NCBI RefSeq assembly: GCF_028747785.1
Contig: NZ_CP118158.1
Location: 3,720,001 to 3,784,000 of the forward strand
DNA from: Halosimplex aquaticum
Lineage (GTDB): Archaea > Halobacteriota > Halobacteria > Halobacteriales > Haloarculaceae
DNA: 64,000 bases
Direction: 5' to 3'
Below, piece by piece: positions 1-9,950 of this stretch. The first letter of the stretch is position 1. Each line of letters begins with the position of its first letter. The position numbers and the translations under genes are program-made. The notes under the pieces are model-generated. The model was not told the DNA's origin and did no database searches. It saw only the letters and a list, made by a program, of their open reading frames with translations.

Positions 1-1
1 C

Positions 2-721
2 ACCAGTCTCTACTCCTACGTCTTAACCCATGATTCTGGGTTCGCACCGAACGTCAGCCACGGGTACTGTACGTTGGCGACTTGTAAGCCCAAAATCCGG
101 ATGAACGCTAACGTAGGTGACTGGGTTATTGGAACTGGATCGCTTTCGAAGGGCGACGACGAAGAACGACTACTCTACGCGATGCGGGTAGAGGAGGTAC
201 TGTCCTATGACGAGTACTTCGAACGAGACGAATTCGAGTATAAGAAGCCGAAGGATGGTGGTCTGTACGACCCTCAAGGAGATAACATCTACTACACAGG
301 GAAACCGATAGACGGTAAACAGATTGAGGACTCAGACGTATATCTCTCTACCATGCCGGATGGTGAACGGATTCATTATCGAGATTCGTCGCCATTTGTA
401 CAACTCAATAATCCCAATCACCCGCCGTCCCGGATCGAGGCTGATACCCCGGATGCCCCCGGCCGTCAGGCGGTTCTCGTCAGTCGTCAGTTCTGGTACT
501 TCGGTAATAACGAGGTCCATCTCCCGGAAGATGATCAGTTGCGAGATGCGGTCATCAAAGGATACCAGAACCCCGATGGGAAGATAGGGCAGAAGAAAAC
601 CACGGACGAGGCCAAGATCAACCAGTTCGTGTCCTGGCTCGTCGAAAATTATCGAATTGGGGTGCATTCTCACCCGCGTGACGTAGGTGAGACTGACGAT
701 CACGAACACACAAATTGCTGA
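2..721 (+). CDS. Nmad2-type nucleotide-modification-associated protein, 5' truncated by window edge
   Basis: The frame is open from the first bases of the window, so the true start lies upstream; a TTG at 74 would give 215 residues but would cut into conserved sequence. The visible N-terminus reads YSYVLTHDSGFAPN, then CTLATCKPKIR and VGDWVIGTGS, followed by GDNIYYTGKPID and a VLVSRQFWYFG segment. This pattern is what I recognise as the Nmad2 family, predicted by Iyer, Aravind and colleagues to act with DNA base-modification enzymes; its biochemistry is unknown to me. It stands apart from the minus-strand genes to its right, with convergent orientation. Its presence fits the 7-deazaguanine genes downstream. 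Family call fairly confident from motif memory, role inferred. Confidence 0.72.
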   Translation, partial: TSLYSYVLTHDSGFAPNVSHGYCTLATCKPKIRMNANVGDWVIGTGSLSKGDDEERLLYAMRVEEVLSYDEYFERDEFEYKKPKDGGLYDPQGDNIYYTGKPIDGKQIEDSDVYLSTMPDGERIHYRDSSPFVQLNNPNHPPSRIEADTPDAPGRQAVLVSRQFWYFGNNEVHLPEDDQLRDAVIKGYQNPDGKIGQKKTTDEAKINQFVSWLVENYRIGVHSHPRDVGETDDHEHTNC

Positions 722-776
722 GGCCGAAAGTCCAGGCCGTTATGTTTTATTGGGGTTACTCGGCTTGGCGATGGAT

Positions 777-1679
777 TCAACCAGAGAAGTCAGGATAGAA
801 TTTGGCAATAATGGGTGCATGATCGCTACAGGTGAGCCCATCCGCGTCGTAGAAACAGTCCTCGGCGTTCAAGCTCCGGGATGCAAGCAGATGATCGAAT
901 CGTTTCCCTGTCAACGTATCGCTGTCTCCAGTTGGGTGGCTAACGTCTAACGTGTCCAAATCACCGTAGCCATGGATCATTCGGAAGACATCCACCATCC
1001 CGACTTCCTCCAACCCTGTCAGAATATTTCGCTCTGCGTTCTGCCATCGTTTCGACAACTCGTCTTGTTTCTTGTTGCGCCACGGAATCACCTCGCCTTC
1101 CTCAGTTTCGGCCTTCGGAGCGTTAAAGTCTCCAGCGAGGATTCGAGGCCCGGCCTCCTTCTTGAGAATACGGTTATATACATTCTCTAGAATCTTTATT
1201 TTCTCCTCGCCATACATATTCCCGGGCACAGTTCGGACATTCCAGAGGTCAATCGTTGTGTCCCCGAGATCAACCTCGGCATTGAGAATTCTCTGGGGAT
1301 GGTTCGTATCCCAGTGTTTCAGGGTAGCTTCGTCGAAAGGCGGTTCTCGAATACTCGGAGTCTGTCGGCAGAGGTTCTCCAGTTCGCTATCATCCTGGAT
1401 CGCTATCAAATTCCCGTTCACTCCTGTGAAGTCCTGAAATGGGGGAACGTCGATATCGGCTAATGTACGGTCCCAGTCCAAGGTATCAACAATCTCACTG
1501 TATCCCGCGTCCTCCAACTTCTCATGCCATAGCTCCCGACGCGCTGTCGTTACCTCGTTGAGCAACAGGAGGTCAGGACTGTTGGCGTTCTCGACAATGA
1601 ACCGAATCTGATTCGTAATCCGGTCGGGTGATCCTGCTGGTGGAAAGGCACCCTGCACATTCCATGACAGTATTTTCAT
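777..1679 (-). CDS. endonuclease/exonuclease/phosphatase (EEP) family protein
   Basis: A soluble protein of 300 residues with the EEP fold signature in order: KILSWNVQG at the N-terminus (metal-proximal Asn), LLLLNEVT (metal-binding Glu), ILAGDFNAP (catalytic Asp and Asn) and CSDHAPI near the C-terminus (catalytic His). All key residues are present, so it is probably an active metal-dependent phosphodiesterase or nuclease. I chose the ATG giving MKILSWN; an in-frame ATG five codons upstream (1694) would add MNGLV. It lies downstream of the small membrane protein and membrane AAA ATPase on the same strand and may be co-transcribed with them. Substrate cannot be told; a DNA nuclease acting in defence is the natural guess given the neighbours. 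Confidence 0.8.
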   Translation of the reverse strand: MKILSWNVQGAFPPAGSPDRITNQIRFIVENANSPDLLLLNEVTTARRELWHEKLEDAGYSEIVDTLDWDRTLADIDVPPFQDFTGVNGNLIAIQDDSELENLCRQTPSIREPPFDEATLKHWDTNHPQRILNAEVDLGDTTIDLWNVRTVPGNMYGEEKIKILENVYNRILKKEAGPRILAGDFNAPKAETEEGEVIPWRNKKQDELSKRWQNAERNILTGLEEVGMVDVFRMIHGYGDLDTLDVSHPTGDSDTLTGKRFDHLLASRSLNAEDCFYDADGLTCSDHAPIIAKFYPDFSG

Positions 1680-1724
1680 AACAAGGCCATTCACCTCTGG
1701 AATGTATAGTTCTAGTCCAGTGAG

Positions 1725-2015
1725 TCACTCCGAGGCCGAAGATTTCCCGGCAAGCAGTACATCGACGTCGTAACTGAGCCAGAAGGCGATTAGGTGGGGG
1801 ACGACAAGGAGGACGATTACCGCGTCGGCACCGATGATGCCGACGACAGCGAGCCAACTGTGTAATTCGGTCCAAGCGAGGATACCGTAAGTGAGTGTGA
1901 GAGAGACAACGGAAGCATTGATTAGCCCCAGATCGAGCGCGTCTTCGGCAGCCTGCGTCGGTGATGTGCCCGGGACATCCGTTGATGCATCCTCGGGTGA
2001 CGATTTCGTCGTCAT
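1725..2015 (-). CDS. small two-helix membrane protein coupled to the AAA ATPase
   Basis: This 96-residue protein has a polar N-terminus of about 30 residues and two hydrophobic stretches, roughly residues 33-55 (SVVSLTLTYGILAW) and 58-80 (LAVVGIIGADAVIVLLVVP). Its start overlaps the stop of the upstream membrane AAA ATPase by four bases (2012-2015), a strong sign of translational coupling. No family recognised. The coupling and shared membrane location suggest that it associates with the ATPase; that is inference. Confidence 0.68.
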   Translation of the reverse strand: MTTKSSPEDASTDVPGTSPTQAAEDALDLGLINASVVSLTLTYGILAWTELHSWLAVVGIIGADAVIVLLVVPHLIAFWLSYDVDVLLAGKSSASE

Positions 2016-3361
2016 CGATCGAGGTGACGTTCAATGTCTCTCGCTTCGATGCGATCGCCATCACGTCCGTACGCTGCGTGGCGTGCAGCTTGGTTGACGA
2101 GTGACTCGATGTCCGCGGCGACGACGCCGGACGTCTTCTCTGCGAGTGCCTCAATCTCCCGCTCGGTCACGTCGTGTGGCCGTTCGTCTAATTGGGCGTC
2201 GAAGATCTCTACCCGCGCTTCGTAATCGGGCTCTCCGACAAAGATCTCCTTGTCCATGCGACCGTTCCGCACCGCAGCACTATCCAGATCGTCACGCTTG
2301 TTCGTCGCTCCAACGAACAAGACCCGCTCTCGTGAGGACTTCTGGAGGTGACTCAGGAATTCGTTGACGACCTTGCGGTCCTCTTCGTGACTGTCCATCT
2401 GGCGCTCCGGGAGAACTGCGTCGAGTTCGTCGAGGAAAATCATAGCCCCACCGATGTCTTCAGCCAAGGATTCGGCCTCCTCAAACAGCTGTCCGACTTG
2501 GTCAGCGCTTTCATTAACCCACTTACTCGTGATATCGCTCCCGCTCAAGTTGACAAAGGGAAATCCGAGTTCCTCGGCAAGCGCCTTCGCCAGGTAGGTC
2601 TTCCCGGTTCCCGGCGGACCGTGAAGGAGCACGTTCGGTAGCGGGATGTCGAATTTCTCGGCCTTTTTCGGTTCCTCTCGCATCGGCCGGACGATGTCCT
2701 GTCGCAGCTCTTCCTTCACCTCGTCTAGTCCCCCGACGTCAGCCATCTCCACGCCCGTTCCTGTGACCCAGTCGAACTGATACTCGTTGGTATCGATGTG
2801 TCCCTCGAACAGGTCGGCGGTCGAGTCACCGGTTTTCTCGACCTCCTTCTGATCGCTTCCATCTTGGGTAGTTGTCTCTTCAGATTGTTCTTCCCCGTCC
2901 GAATCGTCGTACCGGGGATCCACGATCTCGGGGCTAGACTCCGATTCGGGAGTCGCGTCACTACCAGTGCTGTCATCCCCACTGGCGGTGTCCCCTGACT
3001 CGTCGCTTGAGCCTGATACTCCCTGTGCCACGTGGCTCGCTGATCCGACCGGCTCGACGGACGTCGTCCGGGGTACCGAGAGACGCGATTCGCGGTCCTC
3101 CGGGGGTCGCGGCAGCGAGGGTTCGCCGTCTCGACCTGTCAGCTTCCGATTCACGATCCGCCGCTTGGCGAGATAGAGGCTGAGCGCTCCGATTGCGACC
3201 CCAGCGATCACTTTCGCACTCGCGGCAGACTTGGCTACGAAATATCCGACGACGTTCCGGAACGGCTGGATGGAGGGCGACACAATGATCCCGACAGCGA
3301 AGACGCAACTGGTCGCCGCCGAAAGGGCCACAAATCCAACGGTAAGCTTGTTGCGCGACAT
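2012..3361 (-). CDS. membrane-anchored AAA+ ATPase (Cdc48/FtsH-like ATPase domain, no protease)
   Basis: 449 residues. Two N-terminal hydrophobic helices (about residues 7-30 and 47-66) anchor it to the membrane. A long acidic, Ser/Thr-rich linker follows to about residue 205, then a classical AAA module: Walker A GPPGTGKT, Walker B MIFLDELDA and a second region of homology VLFVGATNKRDDLD with a downstream arginine pair, ending in a helical lid. There is no HExxH zinc-protease domain, so it is not FtsH proper; it may remodel or extract protein complexes at the membrane. It is the first gene of a three-gene minus-strand unit with the small membrane protein and the EEP enzyme. Four copies of a 10-bp repeat lie upstream of its start and may control it. 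Confidence 0.85.
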   Translation of the reverse strand: MSRNKLTVGFVALSAATSCVFAVGIIVSPSIQPFRNVVGYFVAKSAASAKVIAGVAIGALSLYLAKRRIVNRKLTGRDGEPSLPRPPEDRESRLSVPRTTSVEPVGSASHVAQGVSGSSDESGDTASGDDSTGSDATPESESSPEIVDPRYDDSDGEEQSEETTTQDGSDQKEVEKTGDSTADLFEGHIDTNEYQFDWVTGTGVEMADVGGLDEVKEELRQDIVRPMREEPKKAEKFDIPLPNVLLHGPPGTGKTYLAKALAEELGFPFVNLSGSDITSKWVNESADQVGQLFEEAESLAEDIGGAMIFLDELDAVLPERQMDSHEEDRKVVNEFLSHLQKSSRERVLFVGATNKRDDLDSAAVRNGRMDKEIFVGEPDYEARVEIFDAQLDERPHDVTEREIEALAEKTSGVVAADIESLVNQAARHAAYGRDGDRIEARDIERHLDR

Positions 3362-3472
3362 GATGACCCATCGAAATTGGGGCGTTGTAACAGAAATACG
3401 CCGGGACTTTGGGCCGGTTCGTGCTGAGAGGACATCGCGTTGACCGAACCGTGATCAGTACCCTACCCCACT

Positions 3473-3616
3473 GTTTCCTGAGAGTGCAGCAGGGCCTCTT
3501 CACCCCATCGTTTCCTGAGTTCCCGGAGTAAATCTACTCTCCCCGGAGAATTGAAGTGAACCGAACACACCACCGTTTCCTGAGAACCAAGCAGATCCAC
3601 CCCGCAGTTTCCTGAG
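3473..3616. repeat. four-copy direct repeat GTTTCCTGAG upstream of the AAA gene
   Basis: The gene-free stretch 3362-3687 holds GTTTCCTGAG four times, at 3473-3482, 3510-3519, 3575-3584 and 3607-3616. Each copy is preceded by a C-rich segment, so on the minus strand the unit reads CTCAGGAAACNNTGGGGT with small deviations. Start-to-start spacings are 37, 65 and 32 bp. All copies have the same orientation and lie 112-255 bp upstream of the minus-strand AAA gene. They could be binding sites for a regulator of that operon. I saw nothing else in this gap. Confidence 0.7.
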
Positions 3617-3687
3617 AGTCCTCCATCCATGCAACCCGTCACAGGCGACGACTCGCTCTATAGCCGTTCAGTATTGCGAGGATTTGT

Positions 3688-6600
3688 TCAGTCTTCCTGA
3701 CTCAGTTGTATGGGTCCAGATACGTCGCTAACACTTCTCCTGTCGAGTGTCTGGGGGTCGTTCCGACGATCGCAGCCGTATTGGTAGACGCACAACGGGC
3801 ACCCGCTGTCACAGTCGCACTCGAAGTGATCCTCGATCAGTTCCATGGCTTCTTGGAACTGGGGGAAGGTTCCTTCGTCTTCTTCCACGAGGATGCGAGA
3901 GATTTCAGCTCCGCCTTCCTGGGAGTCGAACACGTAAACGACGTCGTCTTCAACGCTTTCACTGACCTCCCGGATGTCCACGCCGCCGAGGTACTGGAGA
4001 CTCACACGAAGTCCGTGAGCGAGCGTGTGTTCCGCCACGTCCGATTCCAGGTTCACCTCTATGCCCTCGGTGGTGTACTTGTGTCCCAACCGGACGAATT
4101 CAGAGGGCGAATCAAAACCATCGGGGTCGTGTCCGGAATCGACAGTACACCTCGCTGACTCCTCGTCTCGGACAACTACCCCCGGACACCCTTCAACACC
4201 ACAACGTTCGAAGAGAGACTCTTGAGCGTCAATGGCGCCATTCGTGTAGCGTGCACGATATCCCGTCGCGTGAACCAGTACCTCTAATTCGCCGTACCGG
4301 AGGGTGCCTATTTCGTTCCCCTCAGCGTCTTTTAGACTGAACTCGCGTTCAGAATCAAATGAAAGAATGCTCGTATCTCGATCCGAGAACGTGCTCTGTA
4401 TCCCTGCGTCGCTCTCGGAGTGAATCTCTCGCGCTTCGAGGCCGTCGTCCGTGGAGACGGCTAAATCTTCCCGGAAGGCTTCGACTGAGTCCATAACTGC
4501 CAAGCGTCGCTGCTTCAAGGGTGCTTCGGCATCGCATTCCTCACACTCCTGCTGGCGCTCTCGGTAGGTGGCGTGGCAAGCGGGGCAAACGTACTCTTCC
4601 CCGTAGTCCACGGTTTCATTCTCCGTGATCTCTTCTTCGAGCGTTTCCGACGCGTAGTCGTCGTAGTTCACTCTGGACACTACGTACGTTTCCCCGTTAT
4701 GGAGGTACGCGGCTGCCGGGTGTAACTCGTTCATCGCCATCCGCATCTCTCGGCCTCCGTCTCCGTCACCAAGCCGCCGACGTTCGTAGTTTTCCTCGAT
4801 GAGCGTCAGGCCGACAGACGTGGAGATGTTCCGCATATTGAACGCGTACTTGCTCTGTCTCGATCCGCGGAGGAAATCCACGTAACCCTCTGAACGAACA
4901 TCCGCGAGATGGTCCTGAATTACCTGTTGGCGGTCTCGAACGTCGTCAAGCTCTGACCGGATTCGCGTTATCTCTTCGTCGTCAGCGGCTCCCCGTAACT
5001 CCTGATTCAGTTCGCGCTCCCGCTCAGATAGCTCATCGACGTTCTCGTATAATTCGTCGGTATACTCCCGGTAATGTTCGATGAACCGCTCGGTGAAGGA
5101 CGAGATTGCATCTTCAACTAGATGGCCGTACTCGTCCGACGCCGACTCGATCCTCCCTCCACAATCGGGATCCGAGCACCTGGCCGGGCTGGTGGTTTGG
5201 TCATACTTTGCGCCACAGGACACGCAGTAATCGTAATCGAGCAGGCTTTCGAGGTACTCCCTGATGTCCTCCTCGTGGTCGTGGAGTAACGTCCCCAGAA
5301 TCTGGAGTTTGGGACGCTGTGTTTCCAACTGGAGCGTCCCGTTTTCGAGAACCATTAGATGGGTGAACTTGCTGTATTTCTCACCCTCGTCGGGGTCTCT
5401 AACGAAGTTGTCGCCCCCTTCGATACGGGCGTTCCGCCCCTCGTGTTGGACGTCCCAATCTACTGCGAAGTTCGCAGCGATGTAGTCCAGGACGGCCCAG
5501 CTCAAGGACACCCGTAGAACTTCCTCGTTGTGTTCGTTGAGCGGGACGTCCTTCGGCGATGTATCGATCAAATCGACCGGTTGCTCGTAATAGTAGTAGT
5601 CGATCGGGTTGCGCTGACTCACGCTGTGGACCAGAGCTGATTTCGACCGTCGCCCCGCTCGTCCGACGCGTTGCAGGTACGCGTTCATATTCGGCGGGGT
5701 CCCGAACAGCAGGAGTGAATCGAGCGCGCCGATGTCAACCCCCACTTCCATCGTAGGTCCGGAGGAGAGGAAGTGAGGGTGCTTCCCCTCCTTGAATAGG
5801 TACTCTATATTCCTCCGCTTTTGCTTCGGTGTCGTCCCGAGATACGTCTCGCTCAGGAGGAACATCGGGGGGACGTAGCCGAGCCGGTACGCGCGATAGT
5901 TGAATCGCGGATGATTCAGGTCGCGTTGTTCATCGAAGGTAGTGTCGAATTCTACAGCCTCGTTGGGTACGATACCGAACCTCCGCTCTAGGGAGGAGTA
6001 CGTCGCCTGGTCGTACGGATGATACTGGAGGCCGTCGTCCCGACCAGAGACAGTGACTTCGAGGGCGGCGGGATCGAACGACACGTAACCCTCCTCGGCG
6101 TCGTAGGCAAGGATACCTTGTTCTGCGAGCGTATCAACGGCACGGGTAGCGTTATCTGCCCCACTGCTCTCCCGGAGATTATCGATTCCAATGTCGTTGC
6201 CTTCGTCTACTACAGCTCTGAGGACTGCTCGCTCATCGGAAGACAGGTCGTTCGTTTCGCGGAGTTTGACGTCGAGGACGCCATCGTGAACGAGCGGGGG
6301 GTTCCGTTCGCCGAAGCGACCGCTGTAGGTATGAGGGATTGCTCGGCGGAGTAGTCGGTCGCGCAGGGCTTCCTCCGGGCTCCACCGCCGGCGAGCTCGC
6401 CCTTTCAACTGGCTCCGTAGAGACACCTGTCCTTCGGAGACGTCTCTCACCTCCGAAAGGGACTCTTCGAGCTGGTCGAGGCGGTTACCTACCGTGTCGA
6501 GTACTTCATCGAGCGGGACCCATGAGTTCTCGTCCTGGTTCGAGACGACTCCGTCGTAGAGGAGTTGGTCGAGAACTGTCTCGGCCTCGGGGTCCTCGAA

Positions 6601-9177
6601 GTCTCGACCCAACTCGTTCATATCCCGGTGTGAATCGGCGAAGGACAGCATCTTTGCAGATTCGAATCCCTCGTCAGCGGCCACTCCTCGCAAGAGATAC
6701 TGGGACGTCGTTACAGCGAGGTTGTTCGGACTGCGCATCAGTTCCGAATAACGCTGTCCGCGCCCACTGATGCTATAGGACGTGCCCGCGTGGTAGCAGG
6801 GTACTCCGGTTCGGAAGTCCGTCGGACTGCGTAGCTCCCCCGTTCGGTCGAACATGTGGTAATTATCCGGCTCGAAGGTCTGGGCCATCAAGTCTGGATC
6901 GTCGCAATCGCAGCTGTGTCCGGGAATCAGCGTCGTTTGGCAGTTCTGGCACTCCGATCGCTCCAAAACCTCGTAGAGTCCAGCCTGGGCAAATGTTCTG
7001 GAGCCGCAGTCACACGTTCCCGGAGGCTGGGCCTCGAAATAGAGTGCGTCGCAGTCGTCCTTTCTGCATACCCAGGGGAGGAGGTGCGTGTTCACCACTA
7101 CCTCACCGCATTCACATTCGATCCCGCCCGCTGGGATTCGCTCGTAGGAACGTCCACACGACGGACAATCCCCTGCCTCGGGACGGGTCTTCAGGTGTCG
7201 GTTCTCCCCACCGCAGTTCGAACAGTTTGAGGAGATAGTCAGTTCTCGTTCGCAATGCGGATTTGTACAGACTGCGACGCCGCCGTCAGTCCGAACAGTA
7301 GGCGCGTCGCATGCGGGACACGCGCTCGTTGTGCTACGCTTTTCGACGTGACCGCAGGAGTCACATTCAAGATACGGACGGAAAGTCACGCGGAGCATTC
7401 CTACCTCTTCGTCCCTAGCAGCGGAACACCGCTGACACTCTCGGGACGACTGCTCGACTCCGCCATGCTCGGTGGGCATGTACGATTCCAACTGCCCGCA
7501 TCCGGGGCAGTACCAACTCATCAGTGACTCTTCCGCGCAGTGATTACAGTAGGTAGACCGCGTGACGAAGCGATCACCGCATTCACCACACGTGTCCCGT
7601 GGCGACCGATAGACGGCATCGCAAGTCGCACAGCTATAGAACCCGTCCATCGGCCATGAGAAGAGATGGCTTCGATTTTCGAGGAGGCCAGAGAACTCGC
7701 CGATCGTTCGAAAGTTGCTGAGGAGCGTTTCGGCGTCGGCCTCATCCAGCCCGTATTTCGCTTGAATGTCCGAGAGGAAACTGTCCCGCGTACGGGGCTC
7801 CTCGTGGAGATCAGAGTGTAGCTCCTGAATCGCTCTCACGACCCGGCTACCTGGATTTTCCCGAGTCAGATAGTCGAACAGTTGGTCGCTAACCGCGTCT
7901 GCAAGTTCGTTATTACTGAGGCTCTTGTGGTCTTCGACGAGGAAGGTGGAGTCGCCGAAGGCGTTGGGCGTTGCACTCGGCTCGCGCCCCATCTTTATCA
8001 GATCCTCTTCAGAGATGTCGGAATCGATGAGAGTAGCAGGAAGTCCATTGGGAGATTCGTAGTTCAGCTCTCGAGAGTCTTCGTCGACGTGCTCAATACT
8101 ACCGACTCCACTGACCTTCCTGAAGAGTTCGTCGTGATTGCCGACAGTCGCACTGCTGGCAATCACTTGCAGGTCGTCGCTTCCGAACCGCTCTCGGCGA
8201 AGAGCACGCATCCGCTTGACGAGCATCGAGGTATAGGAGCCGAACAGGCCGGAGTACGTGTGGACCTCGTCGAACACGAGGAAGTCCGGTTCGTAGAGGA
8301 ACGTGTCGTGTTCGTCCGGGGCGTTGACGTTGATCGCCTTGAGATTGATCGTGTCAGGGTTCGTGAGAACGATGTCTACGTCGCCGCGAAGTACGTCGTT
8401 TTTCGTCAGGTGAATGAATTCGAGCGGGACGTCGTCAACGCACTTCGGCTTCTCCGGCTTGACTGTGAAACGACCCTGATCAGGTTCCACGCGGAGGCTC
8501 TTTCCGCAGGTCCGGCACTTCTCGAGGTCTTCGTTGTATCCCGGGCACTCGAAGTACTTGAACGACGATCGCAGGTACCCTTCAGCTCCGCTCTCGCTCG
8601 TGTCTCTCGGCGTGTCGCCGTCGTAGATTCCGACTGTGATGCGTTTCCGCTTCGGAAGGTGGCGGTTGATCTTGTAGAGGTACTCGATTAACCGTTTCAG
8701 TTGGTCCTGAGCGAGTGCTTTGGTCGGGTAAATCAGGAGCGCTTTGACACTCTCGGGATCACAGTCTTCGATTTCTCCTTCGCGGGCCCGCAGGATGTAA
8801 TCGAGAATCGGAATCAGCCACGCTTCGGTCTTTCCACGGCCCGTAGCGGCGGTTATGAGTGCGTTCTCCCCCTCTGTAATTGTCTCGACGCTGCGCTCTT
8901 GGAAGTCGTAGAGCCGTTCGAACCCAAGCGAAGAGAACGCCTCGATAATCCGGGGATGGAGTCCCGCATCTGCTGCGAAGTCTTCCCACGGCCGCTCACT
9001 CCAGTTCGGAATGTCGAGGGCCTGGAGATAGGGTCCGCGAGAACCGACGAACGGGTCATCCGAATCCGTGGTCTGGAATCGCTGATGAACGTTCCGCGCG
9101 GCGTTACCGAGGTCGCCGAGCAGGTATGCCTCGTAGGCGTCCTTGATCTGTTCTGCGCGGCGAGCAGGATCGTTCAT
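3688..9177 (-). CDS. DpdJ-like giant DEAD/DEAH helicase with zinc ribbons and DUF1998
   Basis: 1829 residues. The N-terminal helicase half shows a Q-motif region (LYDFQERSV, about residue 93), Walker A ATGRGKT (111-117), DEVH (303-306) and a motif VI segment [13 protein letters not shown] around residue 1150. Between the two RecA-like lobes, roughly residues 540-800, is an exceptional series of paired CxxC zinc ribbons. The C-terminus ends with [16 protein letters not shown], the four-cysteine hallmark of DUF1998 as in MrfA/YprA repair helicases and DISARM-type proteins. Large DUF1998 helicases are also the DpdJ component of bacterial 7-deazaguanine (Dpd) islands, and the order G-H-I-J around this gene fits that. 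It starts inside the preceding coiled-coil gene (4-bp overlap), so it is the last gene of the operon. Likely role: DNA translocase in restriction of unmodified DNA (inference). Confidence 0.82.
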
Positions 9178-9950
9178 CGGGTATCGATCTCCATTCGGAT
9201 TGCCGATTCGAGGTCATCGACGCCTTTCATCTCCTTGATGACCTCGACAGAGAGTTCGTTCAGACGGACGCTACCCTCCTCCGCGAACCGCTTGAGTATA
9301 TCCATGGCATCCTCGCTCAGTCCGTGTTCCTCCTGGAACGAATCCCATCCGTGCTTTCCGGCGTTCTGTTCCCACTTATCGGTCAAGTTGTTCCACCGGG
9401 ACTCCAGAGACGATAGGGTTCTGTCCTCGTCCCAGATTGAATCGTTGAGGAACGCATTCATGTCCGATAACACCTCCTCGAAATCGCTCCCGGCACCCCC
9501 GATGATCTGATTGAGGTCACGGGCGGATTCGATTTCCCCTTCCCACTCCCGCTGGTGTTCTCGAATCGCGTCTATCGTCTCGCTCCGAGCATGACGAACT
9601 ACCTCTCGAGCGTCCTCGACGCTCTGGAGGATTTCATTCGTCCGCCTGTCTTCGGCCGCACTGAGCACTTCCTCATCGGTGATGTCAGAGACCTCACGGA
9701 CGCGACGGACCGCCCTATCTACTTCGTCGAGGCGGTCGTCGCCGAAGACGCTCGTTAGCACTCCGTCGTAGAAAAGCAGGCCTTCGACGGACGAGTCGAG
9801 ACTGTTGAGTTCCCGCCCCAAATCCCCGATGTTGTCCTTCGCTCGCCGGATCTCCGCTTCCAGATCGTTGGCCCGTTCGGCACGATCCGCTTTCTCCCCG
9901 ATCTCCTCGATTTTCCGCTCGAGTTCGTCCTCGAACTGAGATTCGCTCAT
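9174..9950 (-). CDS. coiled-coil protein between DpdH-like and DpdJ-like genes (positional DpdI)
   Basis: 258 residues, strongly acidic, with heptad-like charged helices over about residues 1-55 and 85-150 and no cysteines or enzyme motifs. The C-terminal 60 residues ([20 protein letters not shown]) look like a small winged-helix-type segment. Its ATG overlaps the stop of the DpdH-like gene by one base, and its stop overlaps the DpdJ-like start by four bases, so the three are translationally coupled and probably form one complex. No sequence family recognised; its position corresponds to DpdI in the bacterial naming, which is only a positional suggestion. Confidence 0.6.

Noticed and set aside
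3473..3616. CRISPR array formed by the four GTTTCCTGAG repeats
   Set aside because: The repeat is too short, spacing varies (37, 65, 32 bp) and no cas gene is present.
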